Shown one piece after another: positions 26,214 to 35,531 of a DNA stretch of 64,000 nt. Position 1 is the first letter of the stretch; each line of letters starts with the position of its first letter. This stretch comes from Variovorax flavidus (lineage in GTDB: Bacteria > Pseudomonadota > Gammaproteobacteria > Burkholderiales > Burkholderiaceae_C), in assembly GCF_030317145.1 (NCBI RefSeq), contig NZ_JASZYE010000012.1, positions 1-64,000 on the forward strand, written 5' to 3'. The notes beneath the pieces are model-generated. The model did no database searches and was not told the origin of the DNA. It saw nothing but the letters and a program-made list of their open reading frames with translations. A program made the position numbers and the translations under genes.

Positions 26214-27125
26214 ATGGACCGCATCGCCGCGATGAACGCCTTCGTCCGGGTGGTGGAGGCAGGCACCTTCACCAAGGCCGCGGACACGCTCGACGTGCCG
26301 AACGCCACGGTGACCCGGCTGATCCAGGGACTCGAAGAGGATCTGAAGGTCCGTCTGCTGCACCGCACGACGCGTTCCGTCACCGTCACCCCCGAAGGTG
26401 CGACCTACTATGAACGGGTCGTGCGCCTGCTGGCCGAGCTCACGGACATCGAGTCTTCCACGCGGCTGTCGCAGGGCAAGCCCTCGGGAAAGGTGCGCGT
26501 GGAAACGGCCGCGGCGATCGGGACGATGGTCATCGTGCCCGGCATGGCCGATTTTCATCGCCGGTATCCGGACGTCGAAGTGGAACTCGGCGTCGGCAAC
26601 CGGCGCGCCGATGTTGTGGCCGAAGGCGTCGACTGCGCCATTCGGGCCGGCGACGTCACCGAGCAGTTGATGGTCGCCCGGCGGATTGGTGCGTTCCGGT
26701 TCGTTACCTGTGCCACGCCGGCCTTCCTGCAGATGCACGGCACGCCGATGACCCTGGAGGAACTGCGCGAGCGTCCGTCTGTCGGGATGATCTCCGCGCG
26801 CAGCATCCGCGCGCTGGCGTTTCGCTTCTTCGACGGGGAGTCCGCAACCGAGCTGGCGCTCGATCACAAGCTTGTCGTGAACGACACCAATTCCTACGTC
26901 GCCGCCGGGTTGGCGGGCCTTGGCATCATCCAGGCGCCCAGCTATGCAGTGGGCCCGGCCATCAAGGCCGGCCAGCTCGTGCCGCTGCTTGAGGACTGGC
27001 GCACCCCGACGATGCATGTGAACGTCCTCTACGCGCCGAACCGCTATCTCAGCGCCAAGGTGCGCGCGTTCATCGACTGGACCGTCGAGCTCTTCGAGCG
27101 GAACGACGAACTGCGCATTCGTTGA
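26214..27125 (+). CDS. LysR-family transcriptional regulator
   Basis: The product is 303 residues. The wHTH at residues 1-65 (MDRIAAMNAFVRVVEAGTFTKAADTL, NATVTRLIQGLEEDLKVRLLHRTTR) is of the AaeR/DmlR-like subgroup. The effector domain continues to the end (VRVETAAAIGTMVIVPGMADFHRRYPDVEVEL read in parts). A strong GGAGGAGCCTCACC site precedes it. Its target is unclear: the MaoC gene is upstream on the same strand and ChaC is convergent. The aae-like efflux operon at 30-35 kb lacks its own regulator, so a role there is possible but speculative. Confidence 0.88.
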   Translation: MDRIAAMNAFVRVVEAGTFTKAADTLDVPNATVTRLIQGLEEDLKVRLLHRTTRSVTVTPEGATYYERVVRLLAELTDIESSTRLSQGKPSGKVRVETAAAIGTMVIVPGMADFHRRYPDVEVELGVGNRRADVVAEGVDCAIRAGDVTEQLMVARRIGAFRFVTCATPAFLQMHGTPMTLEELRERPSVGMISARSIRALAFRFFDGESATELALDHKLVVNDTNSYVAAGLAGLGIIQAPSYAVGPAIKAGQLVPLLEDWRTPTMHVNVLYAPNRYLSAKVRAFIDWTVELFERNDELRIR

Positions 27126-27128
27126 GAT

Positions 27129-27863
27129 TCAGGTCGCGCCGAAATCCTCGCGAAGGATTGCCGCACGCAACCGTTCCATGCCAGCGTCGCGGATGCCCAG
27201 TCTTGCCAGCGTCTCGACCGTAGCTTCGAAGTACGCGCGCGAAGTGCCGAGGGTGCCCTTGCCTGTGCGGATCAACTGCGCGACGTCGTGGATCGGGTGC
27301 CCACCGATGTATCGCTCGTGCTGGCGGTTGACCACGAAAGTGAGCGCCCGGAGTGCGCCTGCCCTGTTCTCGGCCGGCACCCAGCGGGCGTCGTAGCTAC
27401 CGGTGAACATTTCGCGTCGCCAGAGCAGTCGCAGCTCTGTGGAGACCTTCGCCGCCTCGATGCGAAACAGGACGCCCTGGCACGCGCCGCCCCGGTCCAG
27501 TCCAAGCATCGCGCCAGGCTCTTGCGGCGAGCCGCGCCCGAGCAGGGAGCGAAGGCAGAACCGCCGATGCCACCCTTGCACGCGCGCGATGCTGGCGTGT
27601 GCCGCGTCCATCGCAGGGTTCCACATGAGCGACCCATAGCCGAAGATGTGGAGGTCCATGTCCGGGTCATGGTCGCCAAGGACGGCTCGGAGCGTCCCAT
27701 CCATCTCAGCATCCGACCTGATCCTGACGCCTGCCGGCAGGTTGGCCTTCAGGGACTCGATCATGGAACCGGCGGCAAGGCGCTCGCGCGTGAACAGGTG
27801 CTCGGTGCCGAGCGGAATCGGGATGTTGTCCGTGAGACGGAGTTGCGGGTTCGCTTGAGCCAT
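27129..27863 (-). CDS. chaC: ChaC-type gamma-glutamylcyclotransferase
   Basis: The product is 244 residues. The substrate-binding loop FGYGSLMWNP (74-83) is diagnostic, followed by QGWHRRFCLRS, GSPQEPGAMLGLDRGG and an IHDVAQLI helix. ChaC enzymes cleave glutathione to 5-oxoproline and Cys-Gly in the cytosol. The N-terminal 70 residues are longer than the core and not recognisable. It is convergent with the LysR gene, only 3 bp apart. Confidence 0.9.
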   Translation of the reverse strand: MAQANPQLRLTDNIPIPLGTEHLFTRERLAAGSMIESLKANLPAGVRIRSDAEMDGTLRAVLGDHDPDMDLHIFGYGSLMWNPAMDAAHASIARVQGWHRRFCLRSLLGRGSPQEPGAMLGLDRGGACQGVLFRIEAAKVSTELRLLWRREMFTGSYDARWVPAENRAGALRALTFVVNRQHERYIGGHPIHDVAQLIRTGKGTLGTSRAYFEATVETLARLGIRDAGMERLRAAILREDFGAT

Positions 27864-27958
27864 CCAGGCACTCTACGTATCGAAGCGACCGTAGGAAAGC
27901 AAGCGCTGCTCAATACGTCATTGCTTGTCTGGCAACAATTCCGCCTTCGCGTGCTGTC

Positions 27959-28927
27959 TCAGGCGGCCACTGCTTCTGTCATGCGACGCGTGCGCGCGGC
28001 CCGTTTGAGGGCCTGCGGAGGCTGGCCGAAGATGCGGAGGAAAGCCCGCCGCATGCGCTCTGGATCGGAGAAGCCGGTCTTGCTCGCGATGCGTTCGATA
28101 GTCAGCTTGTCTGCCTCGACGAGGATGCGGGCCGTTTCCGCTCGCAACCGCTCGACCGCACGTGCCGGCGACTGGCCGGTACTCTGCCGAAACTCGCGAC
28201 TGAAGTGTCGCGGGCTCATGTGGGCGGCGTTAGCCAGCGTCTCTACCGACAGATCCTTGTTCAGGTGGTCCTTGGCGTAGGTCAGTGCTGCCTGAATGCG
28301 GTCTGACTGCGATTCGAGTTCCGACAGCATCGAGAACTGCGACTGCCCGCCGGCCCGGCGATGGTGCACCACGAGTTTCTTGGCGACCGCACGCGAGACA
28401 TCGACGCCCAAGTCTTCGTCGACGAGCGCGAGCGCGAGGTCGATGCATGCGGTCATGCCGGCCGAGGTCCAGACCGCGCCGTCGCGCACGAAGATGCGGT
28501 CCTCCTCGACACGAACGGACGGGAACTGGCGCTGGAGATCCCTCGCAAAGCACCAATGCGTGGTGACCCGCCTCTCGTTCAGCAGGCCGGCGTTGGCCAG
28601 GACGAATGCACCGGTGCAGATGCTTGTCATACGGCGGGTCGACTCGACCGCGCGCGCCAGCAGGCGCAAGAGCTTCGGCGATGACGGCTGCAACTGGGTG
28701 GCTCCTGTCACGAGCAGCGTGTCGTAGGCATCCGGGTCCAGCGCGATCGTCTGGACTGCCGCGCCCAGCGAGCTCCTCACCGCTCCCCCGCTTTCGGAGA
28801 CGACATCGATCTCGTAGGCGTGTTCGCCCTCATTGGCCACTTCGAGATTGGCCATCTCGAACACCGAGGCGGCCGCCATGTCCAGGATCTGGAAGCCGGG
28901 AAAGACAACAAGTCCGACGCGCTTCAT
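27959..28927 (-). CDS. GlxA-family transcriptional regulator
   Basis: The product is 322 residues with the same two-domain plan as the gene at 22743: a PfpI-like sensor with ICTGAF (cysteine 104) and TTHWCFARDL, and a C-terminal AraC-type DNA-binding domain (SVETLANAAHMSPRHFSREF, FSDPERMRRAF). The paralogues align almost residue for residue at the elbow. It is divergent from the SDR at 29020 with 92 bp between them; a GATAG-N4-CTATC dyad (28968-28981) lies in that gap. The SDR is the probable target. Confidence 0.9.
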   Translation of the reverse strand: MKRVGLVVFPGFQILDMAAASVFEMANLEVANEGEHAYEIDVVSESGGAVRSSLGAAVQTIALDPDAYDTLLVTGATQLQPSSPKLLRLLARAVESTRRMTSICTGAFVLANAGLLNERRVTTHWCFARDLQRQFPSVRVEEDRIFVRDGAVWTSAGMTACIDLALALVDEDLGVDVSRAVAKKLVVHHRRAGGQSQFSMLSELESQSDRIQAALTYAKDHLNKDLSVETLANAAHMSPRHFSREFRQSTGQSPARAVERLRAETARILVEADKLTIERIASKTGFSDPERMRRAFLRIFGQPPQALKRAARTRRMTEAVAA

Positions 28928-29019
28928 TTTGTCCGTAAACGAGGGAAGTTAGTCATTTAGGACGAACGATAGATCGCTATCTTGAGCATGTCAATCCACC
29001 CGACCTGAAAGGAATCCAG

Positions 29020-29841
29020 ATGAAACCGACAGACAAATCCACGCCCATCGCATTGGTGACGGGCGCATCCAGCGGCATTGGCGCGATCTACGCCGACAGG
29101 CTGGCCCGAAGGGGCCATGATCTGGTCCTCGTGGCGCGTGACGTCGCCAAGCTGACGGCGATCGCAGCGCGCATCCGCTCAGACACCGGTCGGCATGTTG
29201 AATTGCTGCCTGCCGACCTGACGGTCAGGGACGACGTGCTGCGCGTCGAGAAGCGACTGCTGTCCGACGACCGTATCGAGCTCCTCGTGAACAACGCAGG
29301 CGTGGGTGCCACGAGCGCGCTGATCGACTCGGACGCCGATCGACTCGACGACATGATCCAGCTGAACGTGACCGCTTTGACCCGGCTCACCCGTGCGGTT
29401 GCCGTCGGCATGGCCCGCCGGGGAAAGGGCGCGATCATCAACATCGCGTCGATCGTGGCGGTGGCGCCGGAACTACTCAACGGCACATACGGCGGCAGCA
29501 AGGCCTTCGTCCTCGCTTTCACACAGTCGCTGGATCATGAGCTGGCGCCCAAGGGGATTCAAGTGCAGGCGGTCCTGCCCGGTGCGACCAGCACCGACTT
29601 CTGGAACGTGGCCGGCGTTCCTGTGGAACACCTTCCGAGCGAGATCGTCATGCGCGCCGAAGAGATGGTCGATGCGGCGCTCGTCGGCTTCGACCGCCGG
29701 GAGCTGGTAACGATTCCGTCTCTCCCTGACATCGGCGATTGGGAGCGTTTCGATGCGGCACGCAAGGCGCTCGGCCCCAACCTATCGCGATCCAGCGCCG
29801 CAAAGCGCTACCAGACGGCCCATGATCTGGAGGTTGCGTGA
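29020..29841 (+). CDS. SDR-family oxidoreductase
   Basis: The product is 273 residues, a classical short-chain dehydrogenase: TGASSGIG at 14-21, NNAG at 91-94, catalytic S144, Y157 and K161, and a VLPGATSTDFW cofactor-closing loop. It would reduce or oxidise a small carbonyl/alcohol with NAD(P)(H). The start follows AAGGAATCCAG. It is divergent from a GlxA-type regulator, a frequent arrangement for inducible SDRs, and is followed by a strong terminator. Confidence 0.9.
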   Translation: MKPTDKSTPIALVTGASSGIGAIYADRLARRGHDLVLVARDVAKLTAIAARIRSDTGRHVELLPADLTVRDDVLRVEKRLLSDDRIELLVNNAGVGATSALIDSDADRLDDMIQLNVTALTRLTRAVAVGMARRGKGAIINIASIVAVAPELLNGTYGGSKAFVLAFTQSLDHELAPKGIQVQAVLPGATSTDFWNVAGVPVEHLPSEIVMRAEEMVDAALVGFDRRELVTIPSLPDIGDWERFDAARKALGPNLSRSSAAKRYQTAHDLEVA

Positions 29842-29923
29842 CCTCGTTCATCCAGCGCGTCGCTCTGCCGACCTCTCACGTTTTGCCGTTGTCAAAGCCT
29901 GCACTGGTTGCGGATGCAGAAGC

Positions 29924-29964
29924 GAAAACGCCGTCTGCGAGAGCCGCAGACGGCGTTTTCCTTT
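29924..29964. terminator. Bidirectional rho-independent terminator
   Basis: A perfect 16-bp stem (29924-29939 with 29945-29960) with a 5-base loop is flanked by A/T runs on both sides. It serves the SDR on the plus strand and the convergent repeat protein gene on the minus strand. Confidence 0.9.
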
Positions 29965-29974
29965 TGTAGCCCAC

Positions 29975-30352
29975 TTACAGGGGAAGCTGCTGGCCATGCG
30001 CGGCAGCGAATGCCTGGGCGCGTACAGTGGCGCGATCTACCGCACCCCTGGAAACGGTTGCGACGCCCTGGCCGTAACCCTCGGCATAGGGATTCGCGCT
30101 GTGCGCAGCCGCCACTGCGCTGCCTCGAACGGCGCCGCGATCGACCAGGCCGGATGGAGCACTGGCAACGCGAGAAGAGGCGGCCTCGGCATATGGGTTG
30201 TCGCTGTGCGAGGCAATCACGGCCTGTGCACGCACGTCAACGCGAGCATTGGCAGACACAGGCGCTTCTACGCCCTGGTAGGTTTCGGCCTGTGCGCCGA
30301 AAGCGGCCAGGAGAGAGACAGCGGCTGCAGCGACGATCTTCGTGGTGTTCAT
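29975..30352 (-). CDS. Exported DUF4148-like repeat protein
   Basis: The product is 125 residues. The start follows AAAGGAACCGAA and opens a signal peptide (residues 1-22). The mature part has about two and a half imperfect repeats of some 33 residues built on VRAQAVIASHSDNPYAEA: VRGSAVAAAHSANPYAEG follows and VRAQAFAAAHG ends the protein. Similar proteins in Burkholderiales are classed as DUF4148 and have no known function. It resembles the repeat protein at 39673 in the V-x-A-x-A-x-A-A-H-x-x-N pattern. Confidence 0.75.
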   Translation of the reverse strand: MNTTKIVAAAAVSLLAAFGAQAETYQGVEAPVSANARVDVRAQAVIASHSDNPYAEAASSRVASAPSGLVDRGAVRGSAVAAAHSANPYAEGYGQGVATVSRGAVDRATVRAQAFAAAHGQQLPL

Positions 30353-30672
30353 TTCGGTTCCTTTCAGTGATGTGGTGGATAAGCCAGGACAGCGAACGAC
30401 TGCCCTGTACAAAGTAGTTTGCGGCGGAAGCGCGCAAAGAAAACCCCTCGACCTCGCACTGGTGCATTGCAGTTCGCGAAAGAATCAATGCAGAGGTGGC
30501 TTTCGCACGGAGCGATTGTTGAGGGTTGGCCAATGATGAATTGGCAGGCGAGCGCTTTTTCTTCGGCGCATCGCCTCCTAGAGTGGTGTCCATGAAGTCC
30601 ATTGTTTGTGAGCCTCCGGTCGAGCCATAGGGACTCAGTCCGGATCCACGATCTGCCGACGGAGATTCCTTC
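30353..30672. other. Intergenic region between divergent genes
   Basis: It contains a perfect 7-bp inverted repeat, TGCATTG (30463-30469) and CAATGCA (30486-30492), spaced 16 bp, which could be an operator for the divergent small genes. No gene and no strong promoter hexamers are seen. Confidence 0.4.
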
Positions 30673-30933
30673 ATGACCACTCGTCAAACCAAGAGCGCCG
30701 CCTCCTCATCCGCGGCCAGCCACTCCAGATTTCTCCGGTGGGCGATCCACGCCGGAAACGTCGTGGTCATTCTGCTCGGCATGTTCTGCGCCTATTCGCT
30801 GGCGACAAGCCACCACCGGTGGACCGAGACGCCACCAGCACTCTGGGACGGCGTGTACCAGACGGACGATGCCGGCGATACCGACGGTGCCGACGACGGC
30901 GCTCCGGTCTGCCGGATCGCCGTCAACGCCTAG
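30673..30933 (+). CDS. Small single-pass membrane protein
   Basis: The product is 86 residues with a GGAGATTCCTTC site. A Ser/Ala-rich start with basic residues leads to one membrane segment (about 25-45, NVVVILLGMFCAYSLA). An acidic C-terminal tail follows (TDDAGDTDGADDGAPVC). It is likely inner-membrane with the tail outside. No family is recognised. Its TAG overlaps the stop of the convergent efflux gene inside a CCTAGG palindrome. Confidence 0.55.
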   Translation: MTTRQTKSAASSSAASHSRFLRWAIHAGNVVVILLGMFCAYSLATSHHRWTETPPALWDGVYQTDDAGDTDGADDGAPVCRIAVNA

Positions 30934-32357
30934 GCGCCGCCCCAGCCGCCTCCGAGCGCAAGAAAGAGGTTCACCTGGTCGGCAGAGAGCCGGCTTTCAG
31001 CAGAGGCCAGGCTCTGTTCGATCTGGCTCAGCGTGCGCAGCGCATCCAGCACGGGCAGGTAGCCGATCCGGCCCGATTCGAACAGGCGCTGGGTGTCCTG
31101 GGCCGCACGCTGCGCCTGCGTGCGCGCAGACTGCAGGATGTCCCGTCGCTCCTGGTCTTGCGCATAGATCTCCAGCGCGCTTTCGGTCTCCTTCAACGCC
31201 GTCAGGACGACACCGTCGAAACGGGCCAGCGCGGCTTCGCGTTCCGCTTCCGCGGCATGGATGCGTGCGTGGGCCCGAGTTCTGTCAGGGAACTCCCAGC
31301 TGATGAGCGGTCCGATCGAGAACTTGAAGCTGTCGCTGCGAAAGGCATGCTCAAGCGTACCCACCGACGAGACTGAAGCGCCGATGGCCACCTTGGGATA
31401 GAGGTCTCCGATCGCCACGCCGATCCTGTCGGAAGCGGACAGAAGCTCGAACTCGGCGCGCCGGATGTCAGGACGGCGCCGGATCAGGCTGGCGCCGTCG
31501 CCGACTGGGATGGGCTCTCGAACGAGCGGCTCCTGCGCGCAATCTTCCAGCTGCTTCGATAGGTCCTGCGGCGCCTGACCCGTCAACGTTGCGAGGCGAA
31601 CCATCGCAACCCGTCGTTGAGCGTTCAGGGTGGGAATCGTGGCGCGGACCTGGTCCTCCTGCGCGGACGAGCGCTCGACGTCCACCGAGGTCCCTCGGCC
31701 GTTCGCCACAAGCCGCTTCGTCAGTTGCGTGCTCTGCGCTTGCAGGTTGACCTGACCCCTGGCGATCACGATCTCGCGGCCAGCCGAACACATCTCCAGG
31801 TAAGCGCGCGTGGTCTCGGCTACGACGGTCACGCGAACGAGATCCCTGGCCCCCGTAGCGGCCCCGACGTCCGCCTGCGCCGCGTCGACGCTTCGCTGGA
31901 TCTGGCCGAAGAGATCAAGCTGATAGGACACACCGAACCCGGCACCGTAGACCCACTTGCTGGGAAGCGCCCTGCCGGGATGAAGCTCCTCCTGCGCCGA
32001 ACGTCTGCCAAACCCCGTGTTGGCACTGACCGTCGTCGTCGGCTCCTGGGCGGCGCCGGCGAGTTCGAGCGCAGCCTGAGCTTTGCGGAGGTTGGCAGCC
32101 GCCACCCGCAAGTCGGTGTTCGCGGCCAACGCTTTCTGGACGAGGTCGTCGAGCGTGCCGCTCTCGTAGAGCCGCCACCAATCCTGTGGGACGGCCGCCT
32201 GTGTGACATGTGCATCGCGCTCGCCCATGAATGCGCCTTGCGCGGCAGGCCGGTTCACCACCGCCTCCGCTGGCAGCGGGGCGACGGGTGGAATCAGGTT
32301 CGTGCAGGCGGCAAGCAATGCCGCAGCACCCAAGACGGCCCAGGCAACGGTCTTCAT
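30930..32357 (-). CDS. Outer-membrane factor of a tripartite efflux pump (NodT/OprM type)
   Basis: The product is 475 residues, a TolC-like lipoprotein: lipobox LLAAC with C18, QDWWRLYESGTLDDLVQKAL, the duplicated OEP repeats, LIRRRPDIRRAE and a C-terminal ESGRIGYLPVLDALRTL repeat. It forms the outer-membrane channel for the AaeA/AaeB-like inner-membrane parts. It is the last gene of a four-gene operon; its ATG overlaps the TGA of the HlyD-like gene (ATGA). Confidence 0.93.
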   Translation of the reverse strand: MKTVAWAVLGAAALLAACTNLIPPVAPLPAEAVVNRPAAQGAFMGERDAHVTQAAVPQDWWRLYESGTLDDLVQKALAANTDLRVAAANLRKAQAALELAGAAQEPTTTVSANTGFGRRSAQEELHPGRALPSKWVYGAGFGVSYQLDLFGQIQRSVDAAQADVGAATGARDLVRVTVVAETTRAYLEMCSAGREIVIARGQVNLQAQSTQLTKRLVANGRGTSVDVERSSAQEDQVRATIPTLNAQRRVAMVRLATLTGQAPQDLSKQLEDCAQEPLVREPIPVGDGASLIRRRPDIRRAEFELLSASDRIGVAIGDLYPKVAIGASVSSVGTLEHAFRSDSFKFSIGPLISWEFPDRTRAHARIHAAEAEREAALARFDGVVLTALKETESALEIYAQDQERRDILQSARTQAQRAAQDTQRLFESGRIGYLPVLDALRTLSQIEQSLASAESRLSADQVNLFLALGGGWGGA

Positions 32358-33268
32358 GGCTGATCTCCCAAACGTTGGCTCACCTGCACACGGTCGACAT
32401 CCATGACGTCCACGCTCGCCGTTCGGCCCATGATCAGCCGCCGGTCCTCGGGCGACTCGTCGAGCCGAACACGAACGGGAATGCGTTGTGCCAGCCGAAC
32501 CCAGTTGAAGGTGGGATTCACGTTGGCAAGCAGGTTCGAGCTGGGGTTGCGTTCGCGATCCTCGATCCCGGCCGCAATGCCTTCGACATGGCCATAGAGG
32601 GGCTCGGCCTCGCCGATGAGTCGCACCCGTACGGGATCTCCGACGTGGACGCGCACGATCTTCGTCTCCTCGAAATAGCCCAGGACGTGGATGGAATCCT
32701 TGTCGATCAAGGCCATCACCGGCCGGCCTGTGGTCGCGTAGGTTCCTGGACGCAAGTCGAGATTGGTGACCCAGCCGTCCACCGGCGCCAACACCCGCGT
32801 TCGCCCGACGTTCACGCGGGCGTTGTCGACTGCGGCGGCAGCCTGGGCCAAGGCGGCGTTGAGCTGTTCGAGACGTTGCGCGCTCTGCTCGCTGGCCTCT
32901 GCGGGCACCAGGTCACCCAAGGCACGGTTGCGCCGGTCCTCGCGCCGGGCCTGCGCGATCTGCGATCTCAGTCCAAGTACGGATGCCTCTGCCTGAGCGA
33001 GCGCGATGCGCGGACGGACGGAATCGATGGAGAACAAGAGGTCGCCCTTGTGCACCTCCTGGTTGTCGCGCACGGCGATCGTCTCGACGATTCCGGAAAC
33101 ATCGGGAGCGATCTGCACCACGTCGGCTCGCACGCGCCCGTCGCGCGTCCAGGGCGCTTCTCGGTAGTGCTTCCAAAGTCCGATGGCCGCCCAAGTACCG
33201 GCGGCGGCGACGGCGAGGGTGATGCCGATCTTCAGAACACGTTGAAGGGGTATTGCCATGGTCTTCAT
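32354..33268 (-). CDS. aaeA: HlyD/AaeA-family membrane fusion protein
   Basis: The product is 304 residues: an N-terminal anchor (VLKIGITLAVAAAGTWAAIGLW), the conserved APWTRDGRVRADVVQIAPDVSGIV lipoyl half (read in parts), a coiled-coil hairpin (about 95-165) and the barrel PVDGWVTNLDLRPGTYAT. AaeA-type proteins bridge an FUSC transporter to the outer-membrane factor and export aromatic acids. The ATG at 33268 overlaps the upstream TGA; an in-frame ATG at 33259 is an alternative start. Confidence 0.92.
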   Translation of the reverse strand: MKTMAIPLQRVLKIGITLAVAAAGTWAAIGLWKHYREAPWTRDGRVRADVVQIAPDVSGIVETIAVRDNQEVHKGDLLFSIDSVRPRIALAQAEASVLGLRSQIAQARREDRRNRALGDLVPAEASEQSAQRLEQLNAALAQAAAAVDNARVNVGRTRVLAPVDGWVTNLDLRPGTYATTGRPVMALIDKDSIHVLGYFEETKIVRVHVGDPVRVRLIGEAEPLYGHVEGIAAGIEDRERNPSSNLLANVNPTFNWVRLAQRIPVRVRLDESPEDRRLIMGRTASVDVMDVDRVQVSQRLGDQP

Positions 33269-33495
33269 CCAAGCAGGTTGGCCAGGAATTCCTGGAAACG
33301 GGCGGTTGCGCTTGCCAGTGCCAGCCAGAGGAGGGCGTACAGCGCGAGGTTGAACAGCGGCGGATGCCACACCCACCGGTATGCGTTGGTCGCGATCAGG
33401 AGGCGACGAAGCAGCGCCAGCACCCCGGCGGCAACGACCGCCGTGACCAGCGCCATATCGACGAACACACCGAAGACATTGACGTCGGCGATCAT
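33265..33495 (-). CDS. aaeX: AaeX-like DUF1656 inner-membrane protein
   Basis: The product is 76 residues with two membrane segments (VDMALVTAVVAAGVLALLRRLL and LFNLALYALLWLALASA, read in parts) and the family motif VWHPPLFNLALY. DUF1656/AaeX proteins always accompany FUSC efflux pumps; the role is unknown. It overlaps both neighbours by ATGA, so translation is coupled through the operon. Confidence 0.9.
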   Translation of the reverse strand: MIADVNVFGVFVDMALVTAVVAAGVLALLRRLLIATNAYRWVWHPPLFNLALYALLWLALASATARFQEFLANLLG

Positions 33496-35531
33496 TGGGC
33501 GCCTCCATTGACGATTGCCGCCTGCTGGGTCAGACCCAATCGCAGGCCCGTCGCGGCAGTGAGGCCACGCAGCCGTTGCGCACCCGTTTCCGACCCGGCC
33601 AATTGGACGATGGCGAGCTCGAGCGCCTGGCTGATTTCGGGAACCGCTTCAGCGTCCGGGCGCACAAGCCGCTGCCGGAAGTGCGTACCGATCTGATTCA
33701 GTGCGCCCTCGATGGCCGCACGCACCTCTGGCCTGCTCGCCAGCCCTGCGTCCCGCAGATCAAGCATGTTCACGCCGATGCGAAGGTCGTCCAGGGCCCG
33801 CCCGGCCCGGGCGCGGACCACGCCGTTCGCGCCGGCCATGCGCGACTGCAGCAGGCCGACCCGGTCCATCATGCGGCTGGCCCATGCGGCCCGAGAAAGC
33901 CCGTCCGTTCCGTTCGCGATCGTGGCGAGGTCGCGCCACGTCGCATGCATCAGTCTGCGCACGCTTGTGTTCGCGCCGATGACGCGGACCAGCGACATTA
34001 CGAGCAGCGCGATGCTCGTTCCCAGCACGGCGCCGACCGCTGTCGCCATGAAGCTTCCGAAGTCGCCGGCCTGGACCGGCTGGACGGACATCAAGGTCAC
34101 CGTGATGAGCACGAAGCCGAGCGCGGGGACGGCCCATTTCGGTACCGTGAGACATAGTGCGCAGACGAACAACAGGGGTGCCAGGACGCAAGCGAGCGCG
34201 ACGTAGCCGTCCAACGCCGGAAAGATGGCGAACACATAGAGCGCGGCGACAGGCACGGCCATCACTGTGGCGATCAACATCAGCCGCACAAAGGGACGCG
34301 GGTCGTCGAGGAAGGCGAACAGGGAACTGCCGACTGCCGCGATGCCCATCGCCGCTGAACCCTGGTCCCAGCCAAGCACCCAGCACAGCGCGCCAGCAAG
34401 AACGACGGCCAGTCCTGCGGCGAGGCCCGACAGGGCCGCGAGTCCGTGGTCGATGTGAAGCAGGCGAGGGGAAGGCCGGGGAACGGGGCCGTGGGTGCCT
34501 TCGTCGGATGCATGCTCAGGATGCTCGTATCGATCCAGCAGGACGAGGCATTCGTCCCAACTTTCGAGCAACTCGTCGAGCCGATCCATCGCTGCAATCG
34601 CTAGCAGTTCGCCGTCTTCCAACCCGCGTTGCGCTGCGGCGACGAGACCGCGTCCGGATGCTCTCAAGCGATCCGCATCGGCGCGCGCGAACGGTTGCTC
34701 TACATGGCGGCGTACGGCGTCGAGGTGCGCATCGATTCGTGCACCCCATTGGTCATCCGTGCGCCGCAGGGCCACGAGGCGCGCTTCCACGCCGGCCAGC
34801 AGCGGCAGGAGCGAAAGCAATCGGGCTTCGAGCGCATCGACCGTGGAAACGTCTCGCGACGTGATGCCCGGCTCGAAGCCCAGCAGCGCAGCCAGCGTGC
34901 GTATCTCCGTCAGATCGGTGCCGAGACGATTGCGCGCCCGCTGCTCTCCCGCCTCGACGGGGTCCGGCGCCAGCCCTTTCTGAATCCAGTTCCTCGCATC
35001 ACCAACGGCGGTTCGCAACTTGTCCAGCAGAAGTGGTCTGACGCTGCGCGGCGCGAAGACGGTGTGCACCGTCATTGACAGGGCCGCGCCCAATGCGATC
35101 TCCTCCACACGCCACATGGTCACATCGAAGATCGACGACGGACTGTTCGCCAGCGGCATGCCGATCAGGGGCAGCGTGTAGGCCGCCAGCAGGAATACGT
35201 AGCCGCGGGGGCTGCGGTCGAGGAGTGAAACGTAGAGGCACACTGCGACCCAGGCGGCGATGCCGAGGACGAGCATCTCTGGTGCCACCATGAGCGCGGG
35301 AACGAAAAAGAGGATGCCGGATACCGCCAGCAGCGTGCCCAACATGCGATAGACGGAGCGTGCGACGACCGCCCCCGATGCCGCACCGAACTGCTGGCTC
35401 GTCAGGAAGACCGTCAGCGCTGCCCAACCCGGGTTGGGCAAGTCGAGCAGGAGTGCCGCCGCGATGGCGGCGATGGCGGTGGAAGCGGTCTTGATCGCGA
35501 AGACAACCCCACGGGCATTGATCGCATTCAT
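33492..35531 (-). CDS. aaeB: FUSC-family aromatic acid exporter (AaeB-like)
   Basis: The product is 679 residues. It has two membrane blocks of about six helices each (residues about 10-160 and 360-520) separated by a soluble helical domain, the FUSC plan. Landmarks are FAIKTASTAIAAIAAALLLDLPNPGWAALTVFL at the start (read in parts), RGYVFLLAAYTLPLI and FAFLDDPRPFVR. It probably exports hydroxylated aromatic acids or other amphipathic anions. It is the first gene of the operon; no regulator is adjacent. Confidence 0.93.
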   Translation of the reverse strand: MNAINARGVVFAIKTASTAIAAIAAALLLDLPNPGWAALTVFLTSQQFGAASGAVVARSVYRMLGTLLAVSGILFFVPALMVAPEMLVLGIAAWVAVCLYVSLLDRSPRGYVFLLAAYTLPLIGMPLANSPSSIFDVTMWRVEEIALGAALSMTVHTVFAPRSVRPLLLDKLRTAVGDARNWIQKGLAPDPVEAGEQRARNRLGTDLTEIRTLAALLGFEPGITSRDVSTVDALEARLLSLLPLLAGVEARLVALRRTDDQWGARIDAHLDAVRRHVEQPFARADADRLRASGRGLVAAAQRGLEDGELLAIAAMDRLDELLESWDECLVLLDRYEHPEHASDEGTHGPVPRPSPRLLHIDHGLAALSGLAAGLAVVLAGALCWVLGWDQGSAAMGIAAVGSSLFAFLDDPRPFVRLMLIATVMAVPVAALYVFAIFPALDGYVALACVLAPLLFVCALCLTVPKWAVPALGFVLITVTLMSVQPVQAGDFGSFMATAVGAVLGTSIALLVMSLVRVIGANTSVRRLMHATWRDLATIANGTDGLSRAAWASRMMDRVGLLQSRMAGANGVVRARAGRALDDLRIGVNMLDLRDAGLASRPEVRAAIEGALNQIGTHFRQRLVRPDAEAVPEISQALELAIVQLAGSETGAQRLRGLTAATGLRLGLTQQAAIVNGGAQ

